A DNA stretch of 36,875 nt from Micromonospora globispora (GTDB lineage Bacteria > Actinomycetota > Actinomycetes > Mycobacteriales > Micromonosporaceae): positions 1-36,875 of the forward strand of contig NZ_QGGF01000297.1 of the NCBI RefSeq assembly GCF_003857015.1. Direction: 5' to 3'. Every line of letters begins with the position of its first letter. Position 1 is the first letter of the stretch. The position numbers and the translations under genes were made by a program. Under the pieces are notes generated by a model. That model ran no database searches. It was not told where the DNA came from and worked only from the letters and a program-made list of their open reading frames with translations. Of this stretch, positions 1-7,779 are shown piece by piece.

Positions 1-1229
1 GGGCGGGGGCGCGGTGGCGTCTCCCCCGTCGGGTCGGTCACGGGCTTCCGGCTGCGGCCGGCCGTGACGAGGGCGGCCAGGGCGGTGGTCAGCGGCACCG
101 CCGCCACCAGGCCGAGGGTGCCGACCAGGGACCGGACGATCTCCTGCGCGATGAACTCGCTGTTTAGCGTCTCGGCGATCCCTCGGCCGCTGCCGAGGAT
201 CAGGACCAGGACGGGCAGGGACGCGCCCGCGTACGCCAGGACGATGGTGTTGACCACCGAGGCGATGTGGGCCCTGCCGACGCGCGTCGCCGCCCGGTAC
301 AGCCCTCGTCGTGACATGGCGGGGTTGGCCGCTGCGAGTTCCGCCACGGTCTCGGCCTGGGTGACGGTGATGTCGTCGAGCACGCCGAGGGAGCCGATGA
401 TGATGCCGGCCAGCAGCAGCCCGTGCAGGTCGACGTTCTGGTAGAAGATGCCCAGGGTGCTGGCGTCCTCGCTGCCGTAGCCGGTCATATGGGTGACGCG
501 CATGGCGAGCACCGCCATCACGCCGGTCAGGACCAGGCTGGCCAGGGTGCCCAGCACCGCCACGGACGTGCGCACCGACACCCCGTGGGTCAGGTAGAGC
601 ACCACGAACATGATCGTGGCGGAGCCGACCACCGCCACCAGCAGGGGTGGCTGACCGGCGACGATGGCCGGCAGGACGAACAGCAGCACCACCGCGAAGG
701 TGACCGCGAGCCCGGCGAGGGCGGCCGCGCCTCGCAGCCGGCCGAAGCCGATCACCGCGGCGGCGACCAGCACGGTCAGCCAGACCAGCGGCACCCCGCG
801 CTGGTGATCGCTGATGGCGTACTGCTGGCTGGACGGGTCGGCCGGATCGGTCAGGACCAGCACCACGACGTCGTCGCCGATGTCGACGGTCGGGGCGCCC
901 GGCCCATCCGGCACCTGGGTCTCTACGGTACGGCCGGCCTCGGCGCCCTCGGTGATGCGGACCGTGACGACTCCGCAGCGGCTCACCTTGATGCCGGTCG
1001 GGGTTTCCACGACCTCGTCCGGCGCGCACTCCCGCAGCTGCATCGCGGTGACGGTGCCGAGCCGGCGGTCGTTGGCGCCGGACGGGTCGGTCGGGGTGGC
1101 CTCACGCGGCCACAAGATCGCCAGCGCGACCACGGTCGCCGCGATCATTGGGACGATCACCGCCGCGACGAGGCGGCGCACCCGCCGGGACGCCGGCGGA
1201 GTACGCCGGTCGCCGTGCACTGCGCCCAT
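1..1229 (-). CDS. YibE/F family membrane protein (3' end outside window)
   Basis: Continuous open frame on the minus strand from an ATG at 1229 to the window edge with no stop, so the C-terminus is missing. The N-terminus has a short basic stretch, then a membrane segment (around residues 20-42), a soluble domain of about 100 residues and then a run of closely spaced hydrophobic helices. The soluble-domain-then-helix-bundle layout, with a segment reading GSLGVLDDITVTQAETVAEL followed by further helices, is typical of the YibE/F family, multi-pass proteins of unknown transport function. It lies 69 bp downstream of the CDF gene on the same strand, so co-transcription with it is plausible. A role in metal or ion handling is only inferred from the neighbours. 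His/Arg-rich frames on the opposite strand are shadows. Confidence 0.75.
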   Translation of the reverse strand, partial: MGAVHGDRRTPPASRRVRRLVAAVIVPMIAATVVALAILWPREATPTDPSGANDRRLGTVTAMQLRECAPDEVVETPTGIKVSRCGVVTVRITEGAEAGRTVETQVPDGPGAPTVDIGDDVVVLVLTDPADPSSQQYAISDHQRGVPLVWLTVLVAAAVIGFGRLRGAAALAGLAVTFAVVLLFVLPAIVAGQPPLLVAVVGSATIMFVVLYLTHGVSVRTSVAVLGTLASLVLTGVMAVLAMRVTHMTGYGSEDASTLGIFYQNVDLHGLLLAGIIIGSLGVLDDITVTQAETVAELAAANPAMSRRGLYRAATRVGRAHIASVVNTIVLAYAGASLPVLVLILGSGRGIAETLNSEFIAQEIVRSLVGTLGLVAAVPLTTALAALVTAGRSRKPVTDPTGETPPRPR

Positions 1230-1298
1230 CCCGTGACCACCTTCCCGTCGCACGTGCTCAGGGCAGGCTAGTCACCCGGGGCCCGGCATCCCAACCGG

Positions 1299-2429
1299 TC
1301 AGCTCGTCGGCGGGACGTTGCGGCGCTGGTGGGACAGGTCGGGGTGGTGGTGCGCGCCGGCGTGCGTGTCCGGGTCGGCGTGGACGGTGGCGCTGGTCAG
1401 CCGCGGCACGGCATGGGTGAGCTGGTGCTCGGCGTCGGCGGCGATCTCGTGCGCGGCGACCAGGCTCAGGTCCGCGTTGACGACCAGCTCCGCTTCGGCG
1501 TGGAGGCGGTGGCCGATCCACCGCAACCGGACGGCGGGGACGTCGCGGACCCCGTGCACCGCCCGCAGGGTGGTCTCGGCCTGGTCGACGAGGGCCGGGT
1601 CGACGGCGTCCATTAGCCGCCGGTACACCTCCCGGGCGGCGTCCTTGAGCACGAAGGCGATGGCCACCGCGATGACCAGGCCGACGACCGGGTCCGCCCA
1701 CCGCCAGCCGGCCCAGGCACCGAGAGCCGCCAAGACCACGGCGAGGGACGTGTAGCCGTCGGTGCGGGCGTGCAGGCCGTCGGCCACCAGCGCCGCCGAT
1801 CCGATACGTCGACCCACCCGGATCCGGTACTGGGCGACGAGTTCGTTGCCCGCGAACCCGACGATCCCCGCGGCGAGCAGCCACGGCAGGTGGGTGACCC
1901 CGGTCGGGTGCAGCAACCGGGTGACGGCGGTCCAGCCGGCGGCGACCGCGGAGGCGGCGATCACGACAACGATGACGATGCCGGCGAGGTCCTCGGCCCG
2001 GCCGAAGCCGTAGGTGTAGGCGCGGGTCGCCGCCCGCCGGCCGAGCAGGAACGCGATACCCAGCGGGACGGCGGTCAGGGCGTCGGCGACGTTGTGCAGG
2101 GTGTCGCCGAGCAGGGCCACGGACCCGGACAGGACGACGATGATCGCCTGCGCCACAGCGGTGGCGCCCAGGCCGACCAGGGAGATCCACAGCGCCCGCA
2201 GGCCCTCTCTGGAGGACTCCAGCGCCGGGTCGACCTTCGCCGCGGTGTCGTGCGAGTGCGGGACGAGCACGTGACGCAGGCGGTGCCACCACGACCGGGG
2301 TCCCCGACCGGGGTCGTGGTCGTGGTCATGGTCATGCTCGTGTTCGTGGCCGTGACCATGGCTGTGGTCGTGGCCTCCCGTGTGCCCGTGGCGGTGCGCC
2401 GCGTCGTGGTCGTGCTGCTGGTCCTGCAC
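1299..2429 (-). CDS. Cation diffusion facilitator (CDF) metal exporter, DmeF/CzcD-like
   Basis: 376 aa, GTG start preceded by a GGGGGAG ribosome site. CDF proteins export divalent metals (Zn, Co, Ni, Cd) from the cytoplasm in exchange for protons. The first 40 residues carry 15 histidines in alternating HxH/DH repeats, a cytosolic metal-loading tail typical of DmeF-like and ZitB-like members. Six hydrophobic segments follow. The metal-site motifs are visible: HNVAD in TM2 (H112, D116) and HARTD in TM5 (H220, D224). The HxxxD/HxxxD combination favours Zn, Co or Ni rather than Mn or Fe. A C-terminal cytoplasmic domain with a second His cluster (GAHHH) completes the protein. It is divergent from the ArsR gene across about 70 bp, so the sensor probably controls it. 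Exact metal specificity cannot be read from sequence. Confidence 0.9.
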   Translation of the reverse strand: MQDQQHDHDAAHRHGHTGGHDHSHGHGHEHEHDHDHDHDPGRGPRSWWHRLRHVLVPHSHDTAAKVDPALESSREGLRALWISLVGLGATAVAQAIIVVLSGSVALLGDTLHNVADALTAVPLGIAFLLGRRAATRAYTYGFGRAEDLAGIVIVVVIAASAVAAGWTAVTRLLHPTGVTHLPWLLAAGIVGFAGNELVAQYRIRVGRRIGSAALVADGLHARTDGYTSLAVVLAALGAWAGWRWADPVVGLVIAVAIAFVLKDAAREVYRRLMDAVDPALVDQAETTLRAVHGVRDVPAVRLRWIGHRLHAEAELVVNADLSLVAAHEIAADAEHQLTHAVPRLTSATVHADPDTHAGAHHHPDLSHQRRNVPPTS

Positions 2430-2488
2430 AGGCTCAGACTCCCCCAGGTTCGGCCGGCGTACTCATTCCCCGCCGGTTCCCACCCGGA

Positions 2489-2501
2489 TAATATGTGCCC
2501 A
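2489..2501 (+). promoter_or_regulatory. Likely -10 box of a leaderless ArsR transcript
   Basis: TAATAT at 2489-2494 lies 7 nt before the ATG at 2501, which is where transcription would start, and no Shine-Dalgarno sequence precedes that ATG. A leaderless mRNA, common in actinobacteria, explains this. A half-site pair GTGC/GCAC (2495-2498 and 2507-2510) spans the predicted start point and could be an operator. Inference only. Confidence 0.4.
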
Positions 2502-2860
2502 TGTACGCACGCGACAACGTTGCAGATGCCAATGACCTGCAACAACACCTTCCGAGCGACGAGGAGGTAGAAGCGGCGACCGACATGCTGCGCATGCTCG
2601 CCGACGGCACCCGGCTACGGCTGATGTGTCTGCTCAGCACCGGCGAACACGACGTGACCACCCTGGTGCAGGCGCTGGGCGTAGCGCGGCCGGCGGTGTC
2701 ACAGCATCTGGGCAAGCTCCGCCTGGCCGGCCTCGTCATCATGCGCCGCGACGGCCGCCGCGCCCTCTACCGGGCCCGCGGCGGGCACGTGCGCCGGCTG
2801 GTGTCCGAGGTCATACAGGCCGCCTCGCACCGGGTGACCGGCGCTCCCGAGCACGACTGA
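2501..2860 (+). CDS. ArsR/SmtB-family metal-sensing repressor
   Basis: 119 aa from ATG 2501; an in-frame GTG at 2495 would add two residues. The leaderless -10 placement favours 2501. Winged helix-turn-helix: LADGTRLRLMCLL is the family's first helix, and the recognition helix lies in ARPAVSQHLGKLRLAGLV, followed by a wing (RRDGRRALYRA). The alpha3 cysteine motif ELCVCDL of arsenic/cadmium sensors is absent; the matching segment reads GEHDVTTL. In alpha5 two histidines 14 residues apart (H98 and H112, counted from the upstream GTG) match two of the four CzrA/NmtR alpha5 ligands, pointing to Zn, Ni or Co sensing. Divergent from the CDF exporter and 21 bp from the convergent hupE-like gene, so it probably controls this metal block. 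Confidence 0.88.
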   Translation: MYARDNVADANDLQQHLPSDEEVEAATDMLRMLADGTRLRLMCLLSTGEHDVTTLVQALGVARPAVSQHLGKLRLAGLVIMRRDGRRALYRARGGHVRRLVSEVIQAASHRVTGAPEHD

Positions 2861-2881
2861 CTCGTTGTCGCGGCGGCTGAC

Positions 2882-3643
2882 CTACCTGGCTTGGGTGTCG
2901 GCGGTCGTCGGCGCGGCTGCCACACACGCCTGGCCGTGCTCGCCGCCACAGGCGGCTGCCGCCTGCACCGGCCGCAGCGCCTGTCCGCCGGAGCTCACCG
3001 CGAGCACCGCTGCGGCGACGGCCCCCGCGGCGACGAGTGCCGCGTGGGACAGCCGCGGGTTGCGCAGCGGCGGGATGTAGTGGCTCAGCACATCCCCGAG
3101 CATGAACATGCCCAGCACCGCCACCAGCTGCCCGATCTCAACGCCGATGTTGAAGGCCAGCACCCGCGGGATCATCCCGTCCGACGGCAACCCGATCGCC
3201 TGCAGCCGAGTCGACAGCCCCAGGCCGTGAGCGAGCCCGAAGGCGAGCACCGCTGCGGCGAACCACGCCCACTCCTTGGGCCGACCACGCAGGCCGACCA
3301 CGCCGACGAACACCAGACTCAACGCCACGACGATGTCCACCAGGACCGGGTTGACATGCCAATCGGCGACCGTGGCGGTGAACAGGGTCACGCTGTGCCC
3401 GAGCGCGAACAGCGAGATCAGCTTCGCCGCGTGTCGCATCTCGCCGGCCAGCAGCAGGATCCCACCGACGAAGAGCAGATGGTCCCACCCGGCGAGCATG
3501 TGCTTGGTGCCCAGCCAGACGAACCCGCCGGCGCTGTCGCTGGTCCCGCTGACCCCGTGCGCCCAGGCCGTTCCGGGCGCTGCGACAAGTGCGGTGATCA
3601 CGACTGCGGTGACAGTTGCCGCTCGCTGGCGTGTCACGGACAT
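2882..3643 (-). CDS. HupE/UreJ-type metal permease
   Basis: 253 aa. A signal peptide ends near residue 28 (AWA|HG). About six membrane helices follow, with the family signatures: His48 and the WDHLLF motif (D54, H55), then the LFALGHSVTL segment (H83). HupE/UreJ proteins are nickel or cobalt permeases first known from hydrogenase and urease operons; this shorter HupE/UreJ_2 type is common in actinobacteria and cyanobacteria. The C-terminal tail has two cysteines (AACGGEHGQAC) that could be an extra metal site. It converges with the ArsR gene (21-bp gap) and forms a metal block with the CDF exporter. No hydrogenase or urease gene is present, so general Ni/Co homeostasis is more likely than cofactor supply. 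Confidence 0.82.
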   Translation of the reverse strand: MSVTRQRAATVTAVVITALVAAPGTAWAHGVSGTSDSAGGFVWLGTKHMLAGWDHLLFVGGILLLAGEMRHAAKLISLFALGHSVTLFTATVADWHVNPVLVDIVVALSLVFVGVVGLRGRPKEWAWFAAAVLAFGLAHGLGLSTRLQAIGLPSDGMIPRVLAFNIGVEIGQLVAVLGMFMLGDVLSHYIPPLRNPRLSHAALVAAGAVAAAVLAVSSGGQALRPVQAAAACGGEHGQACVAAAPTTADTQAR

Positions 3644-3983
3644 CTCTGGCTGTCTCCCACCTGGCGCCCGAGCCGGGACGCACGGAACCGTGGCCCGGCA
3701 GCGGCCGGGTCCTGTCGATAGTCGCCGACGAGGACCGAAAAGTCCCCGGCAACGGTCAAAAACGGAGGTGTTGTCCCTGTCACGGCAAGGCGGCCGGTGG
3801 CCCGGGGTGGCGTGGGTAGCACGTCGCCGGGTTCGGCCGCCAGCCGTATGGTGGTGGGATCAGGTTGCGTCCCGCCGGGTGGTGTAGAAGCTGAGCTCCT
3901 TCGGCGTGCCGTCGAGATAGAGGTGGGTCATCGCGTGAGCCTCTGTGTGAACGACCAAGAACACGCAGAGGACGGAGTACGCG
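3644..3983. other. Gap between hupE-like gene and transposase remnant; hairpin at 3940-3971
   Basis: About 340 bp with no convincing gene. It should contain the promoter of the hupE-like gene at its left end. At the right end, CCTCTGTGTG (3940-3949) pairs with CACGCAGAGG (3962-3971), one G-T pair aside, just before the transposase start. This may be part of the left end of the IS256-type element. Nothing else was recognised. Confidence 0.4.
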
Positions 3984-4349
3984 ATGACCCTGGACCAGTC
4001 TGCCTTGTTGGAGGTGCTGGATGCACTCAAGGCAGCGGAGGTGAATGATCGTGTCCGGCAGGCCGCGGAGACGATGTATCAGGCGTTGATCGAGGCGGAG
4101 CTGACCGCGGTGATCGGCGCCGCCCCGCATCAGCGCACAGATTCTCGGGTGACCCAGCGCAACGGCCACCGCCCGCGCACCTTGACCACGACGGCCGGGG
4201 ACCTGGACCTGCGGATCCCGAAACTGCGCACCGGCTCGTTCTTTCCCAGCCTCCTTGAGCGGCGCCGGCGGGTGGACCAGGCGTTGTTCGCGGTGGTGAT
4301 GGAGGCCTACCTGCACGGCGTGTCCACCCGCAAGGTCGACGACCTGGTC
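3984..4349 (+). mobile_element. IS256-family transposase, N-terminal remnant
   Basis: ATG 3984 with GGAG 7 nt upstream. Residues 1-121 match the start of mutator-type (IS256) transposases: helical N-terminus, then RNGHRPRTLTTTAGDLDLRIP and the conserved EAYLHGVSTRKVDDLV. IS256 proteins are about 400 aa with a DDE catalytic triad, all of which lies beyond this point, so the fragment is inactive. At DDLV the frame runs on without interruption into a serine-recombinase C-terminus. The break lies in or next to GACCTGGTCG (4341-4350), a string that would be natural in both parent genes, so a microhomology-mediated deletion is the simplest origin. Confidence 0.8.
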
Positions 4350-4555
4350 GCCGCCGTGCTCCGCGACGCCGACCCCGCCGACAAGGCCGAGTTCTACCGG
4401 CAGCTCGGGCTCCGGCTCACCTACCAGCCTGAAACGCAAACGGTGCGCGCTGCAGTGGATCTCAGCGCGCACCCTGGGGTAATGGTTTGTGTCCGAAGGG
4501 CGAGTTGAACCCTAAATACATGATCACGTTGGCAGCTGAACTGCCGTTATCTTGA
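4350..4555 (+). pseudogene. Serine recombinase C-terminal scar (copy 1)
   Basis: Continuing the transposase frame, LRDADPADKAEFYRQLGLRL and the following TYQPETQTVR segment are the characteristic C-terminal end of large serine recombinases of actinobacteria. The open frame stops at 4508. Reading one frame over gives CPKGELNP and continues to TGA at 4553-4555, the usual CPRGDLNP-type tail of these proteins, so the true 3' end lies there after a frameshift. The coding DNA holds an 11-bp perfect inverted repeat (4442-4452 with 4463-4473). A homologous end lies at 20562-20615 in the same direction. The catalytic domain is absent. Confidence 0.7.
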
Positions 4556-4675
4556 GATGTCGACGGCACGAGCTGGTGCTGGCAGGGCCGCACGCGTCGG
4601 CGGCAAGTACGTCGGCTGGACGCCGCAGGGCTGGCAGCAGCTTCGTGCCACTACCGGCTTCGAGTTGGCCTTCAG

Positions 4676-6787
4676 TCAGGCGGGGACCTCGCTTGGTTGC
4701 TGGGCCGCCTCGGCGGGCTCCACGTCGGCGATCTTGCCCAGCCGGCTGGGCCACCACGTGTGCCGTCCGATGTCGAGGTTCAGCGCGGTGACCAGGACCG
4801 CCCGGACGATGATCGTGTCGAGCAGGACGCCGAACGCCACCGCAAAGCCGATCTCGGCGAAGGCGGTCAGCGGGAGGGTGGCCAGCACCGCGAAGGTGCC
4901 GGCGAGGACGAGACCCGCGGACGTGATCACGCCACCGGTCGCGGCGAGGCCAATGAGTGCGGCGCGCCGGGTGCCGTACCTCGCGGTTTCCTCGCGTACC
5001 CGGGTCATCAGGAAGATGTTGTAGTCGATGCCCAGTGCGACGAGGAACACGAACACGAACAGTGGCAACGACGTGTCGGCGCCGTCGAGGCCGAAAATGT
5101 GCCGGAAGACCAGCGCGCTCGCGCCCAGGGCGGCACCGAACGACAGCACCACCGTCGCTACCAGCACCAACGGCGCGACGATGGCTCGCAGCAGCAGCGC
5201 CAGGATGACGAGGACCACGACGAGCACGATCGGGATGATCAGGTTGCGGTCGTACCGGGCCGCCCGCTGCAGGTCGAGGTTGATCGCGGTGTTGCCGCCG
5301 ACCTGAGCGTCCGCGCCGGGCACGGCGTGCACGCGGTCGCGTACCCGGTCGACCGTGTCGTAGGCCGCCGGGCTGTCGGCCGCGGCGTTGAGGGTACCCA
5401 CGACATAGGCGAGGCCACCCTTGGCGACGGGTTCGCTGACCGACGCCGGGTCGATGCCCTCAGTCGACGCGAGCGCCGCCTTCACCGCTGCGCCCTGCTC
5501 CGCCTTGCTGATTACGACGACCGGGTTGCCTGCACCGGCCGGGAAGTGCCGGGCGAGCACTTCCTCGCCCACGATCGAGTCCGGGTTGCCGCGAAAGGTC
5601 TCCTGGTTGGTCAGCCCGGTCGCGTCGAGCTGGACGAGACCCAACGCCATTACGGCCAGTGCCAGGCCGGTGGCGACCCAGGTGAGCCGGGGGCGGTTGG
5701 CGATCCGCTTGCCGATCTTGGCCCACAACCCGGTAATGGTGGGCTCCGCGGAACGGAACCGGGGCCGCGCCGGCCAGAAGATCCAGCGGCCCACCGTCAC
5801 AAGCATGGCCGGGAGCAGGGTCAGCATGACCGCGAGCCCCACCAGGACGCCGATCGCGGCGACCGGGCCGAGGCCCTTGGTGGAGTTGGTCTCAGCGAAG
5901 AGCAGGCACAGCATGCCGATCACGACGGTGCCGGCGCTCGCGATGATCGCCGGGCCGGCGCGGTGCAGCGCCACTGCCATGGCCTCATGCCGGTCTGAGT
6001 GGCGCCGCAGCTCCTCGCGGTACCGCGCCACGAGCAGCAGCGCGTAGTCCGTGCCCGCGCCGAACACGAGCACGGTCAGGATGCCCGCACTCTGCGCGTT
6101 GACGGTGAGGCCGGCGTTCTTCGCCAGCAGGTAGATGACCGCCTGGGCGGTGGTCAGCGCGACGCCGGCCGAGACGACGGGCAGCAGCCACAGCCCGGGA
6201 CTGCGGTAGGTGAACAACAGGATCACCACGACCACACCGATCGTGGCGAACAGCAGCCTGCCGTCGATGCCAGCGAAGGCCTCGCTGGAGTCCGCCGCGC
6301 TGCCAGCGGGCCCCGTGACGTGGACCGACAGCCCGCTGGCACCGGCCCTCGCGACGTCCTTCATCGAGGTGACAATGTCGCCCGCCTTGTCCCACCCCTC
6401 AGGGCCGAGATTGAGCGGGACGATGATCTGCGCCGCCTGACCGTCGCCGGAGAAGATCGGGCCGCCGACCTGGCCGTCGACTTCGGCCAGCTGGCCGAAC
6501 CTGTGCGCATCGGACGCGACCTTCACCCGGTCGGCCTCGGTCAGTCCAGAGGCCCGCTGGTAGACGACAACGGCCGGGATCGTGTCGGGCGACGCGAACG
6601 CCGCCTGCCGGTCGAGCACCTGGGTCGACTCCGCGCTACCCGGCAGCCAGGACTTCGCCTCGTTGTCCTCGACGCTGGTGAGCTTGCCGGCAAGCGGCCC
6701 AGCCAGCGCGACGAGAGCCAGCCAGAACACGATGATGAGGTACTTCGTCTTGCGTCCTGTGATCAAGCTCGCGACCGACCTGGTCAT
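4676..6787 (-). CDS. MMPL/RND-family transporter
   Basis: 703 aa inner-membrane proton-driven transporter of the MmpL-like subfamily of RND proteins, which export lipids, hydrophobic drugs or siderophore-like compounds. The internal repeat is clear. Each half has one helix, a large extracytoplasmic loop and then five or six helices. The proton-relay Asp-Tyr pairs are in GAGTDYALLL (D247, Y248) and ALGIDYNIFL (around 580). About 700 aa is normal for actinobacterial members and shorter than mycobacterial MmpL3. ATG start with a GGGGGG ribosome site. It stands alone between the IS256/recombinase scar and the broken GH35 gene; no TetR or biosynthetic partner lies beside it, so the substrate is unknown. 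Confidence 0.88.
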   Translation of the reverse strand: MTRSVASLITGRKTKYLIIVFWLALVALAGPLAGKLTSVEDNEAKSWLPGSAESTQVLDRQAAFASPDTIPAVVVYQRASGLTEADRVKVASDAHRFGQLAEVDGQVGGPIFSGDGQAAQIIVPLNLGPEGWDKAGDIVTSMKDVARAGASGLSVHVTGPAGSAADSSEAFAGIDGRLLFATIGVVVVILLFTYRSPGLWLLPVVSAGVALTTAQAVIYLLAKNAGLTVNAQSAGILTVLVFGAGTDYALLLVARYREELRRHSDRHEAMAVALHRAGPAIIASAGTVVIGMLCLLFAETNSTKGLGPVAAIGVLVGLAVMLTLLPAMLVTVGRWIFWPARPRFRSAEPTITGLWAKIGKRIANRPRLTWVATGLALAVMALGLVQLDATGLTNQETFRGNPDSIVGEEVLARHFPAGAGNPVVVISKAEQGAAVKAALASTEGIDPASVSEPVAKGGLAYVVGTLNAAADSPAAYDTVDRVRDRVHAVPGADAQVGGNTAINLDLQRAARYDRNLIIPIVLVVVLVILALLLRAIVAPLVLVATVVLSFGAALGASALVFRHIFGLDGADTSLPLFVFVFLVALGIDYNIFLMTRVREETARYGTRRAALIGLAATGGVITSAGLVLAGTFAVLATLPLTAFAEIGFAVAFGVLLDTIIVRAVLVTALNLDIGRHTWWPSRLGKIADVEPAEAAQQPSEVPA

Positions 6788-6949
6788 GATCCCCCCGTTT
6801 TGGCACGTCCAAGCCCCAATGGACCAGGTTATGTTCCCGCCTACCCAAGCGTCCCGACATCGGCAGTACGCACCGACACCACTGCCCGAAACCCCTAGGG
6901 GTCGACCTCCTCCGGCCGCTCCCGAACCGAGGTGCCACCTGTCGGAAGG

Positions 6950-7011
6950 CCGAAGCCCGACGGCAGCAACGCGGTGTGACCCGCGCCGGCCGGACAGCCG
7001 CTTGGCCTATC
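6950..7011. repeat. Short copy of a dispersed sequence (also at 32711-32772)
   Basis: About 62 bp containing CCGAAG, GGTGTGACCC, CCGGACAG and GCTTGGCC in the same order and orientation as at 32711-32772, roughly three-quarters identical by eye. It abuts the broken end of the GH35 gene. The parent element was not identified. Confidence 0.5.
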
Positions 7012-7388
7012 GATGGCGGCAAGAACTGACTTCGGTGATGCTGAGCAGCTTGTCGACGTCCCGCACCCCGGTGAAGTCATAGACCTCCCGCCTTCGGCGA
7101 GTGATAGCCCCAGTGGAAGTAGAGGGAGACACCGTTGAACCCGGCGGCCCTGATCTTCTCCAGGGCATCGCGCCACAGATCGGGGCTGGGCAGCCGGAAG
7201 TAGTGGAACTCCCCCGACCACAACAGGACTCGTTGACCATCGACCTTCAGCGAGTACCTGTCATAGGTGACCTGATGTTCCTTCGCCGTGGCCCCGGTCG
7301 CCGCCGGGACGGTCACCGTCAGCACAGCAGCGATCGCGGTGATGATGGCGAGCAGGATCGAGACAGATCTTCGGGAGCTACCTCTCAT
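7007..7388 (-). pseudogene. GH35 beta-galactosidase, N-terminal remnant
   Basis: The start encodes a signal peptide (cleavage near TGA|TAK, about residue 33) and then the hallmark N-terminus of GH35: [21 protein letters not shown] and [15 protein letters not shown]. The acid/base and nucleophile glutamates lie further on and are missing. An extra G in GCGGGAGGTC (about 7082-7091) shifts the frame and gives a stop. In the next frame the protein resumes as [14 protein letters not shown] and is then cut off near 7030, where it meets a dispersed repeat. An intact GH35 has 600-1000 residues. Secreted GH35 enzymes remove terminal galactose, for example from xyloglucan side chains, which fits the neighbouring alpha-xylosidase. 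Dead gene. Confidence 0.8.
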
Positions 7389-7476
7389 GCCTAGATTTTT
7401 TCCGAGGGTGGGACCAGGGGTACTCCTGCAAGATCACGACAACTGGGTGGTGATCTTGCAGAAGTGGTCCTGTCGT

Positions 7477-7680
7477 TTACTGGCCGGGGATCTGAGTGGC
7501 GGTGATGGCGGAGATGGTGGCGTCGCCGACGTGGGGGACGAACTCCAGGTCGAGAACGCCGTCGGTGACCTCGACGGTGAGGTGCTTGTCGAGCGGAGTG
7601 TCGGCTCCCGCCTCGGCGGCGACGTCGAGGCTGGTGATCACGCGTCTGCGTTCGGCAATGACGTTGACCCTGTGGCACCG
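7477..7680 (-). pseudogene. Malectin-like carbohydrate-binding C-terminal remnant
   Basis: In one minus-strand frame ending in TAA (7477-7479) about 65 residues read like the last strands of a malectin/CBM-type beta-sandwich, including VITSLDVAAEAGADTPLDK and then VEVTDGVLDLEFVPHVGDA. Such domains end many secreted actinobacterial beta-galactosidases and beta-glucuronidases. The upstream catalytic part has been deleted; the fragment begins just beyond the GH3 terminator hairpin. Recognition is by pattern only, so this is moderately uncertain. Confidence 0.42.
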
Positions 7681-7735
7681 CGGAGGAGATTCCCCAATGA
7701 AAATCTGGATGAGGGGTTCTCGATGGGCCGATGGG

Positions 7736-7770
7736 GGCGCCCCGCCCCCACCCCCGGGGGGCGGGGCGCC
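7736..7770 (-). terminator. GC-rich terminator hairpin after the GH3 gene
   Basis: A perfect 14-bp stem (7736-7749 with 7757-7770, GGCGCCCCGCCCCC and its complement) with a 7-nt loop, 10 bp past the GH3 stop codon. No T tract follows, as is usual for high-GC actinomycetes. Confidence 0.75.
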
Positions 7771-7779
7771 GGTCTGCGA

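Noticed and set aside
423..1271. Long plus-strand frame rich in His, Asp and Arg
   Set aside because: Antisense shadow of the YibE/F gene; composition is that of complementary GC-rich codons with no domain or ribosome site.
4557..4700. Short plus-strand peptide (KYVGWTPQGWQQLRA) after the recombinase scar
   Set aside because: No family recognised, and the frame runs on antisense into the MMPL gene; not supportable as a gene.
4697..5998. Plus-strand frame of over 400 codons
   Set aside because: Antisense to the MMPL gene, whose helices and Asp-Tyr motifs are clear on the other strand.
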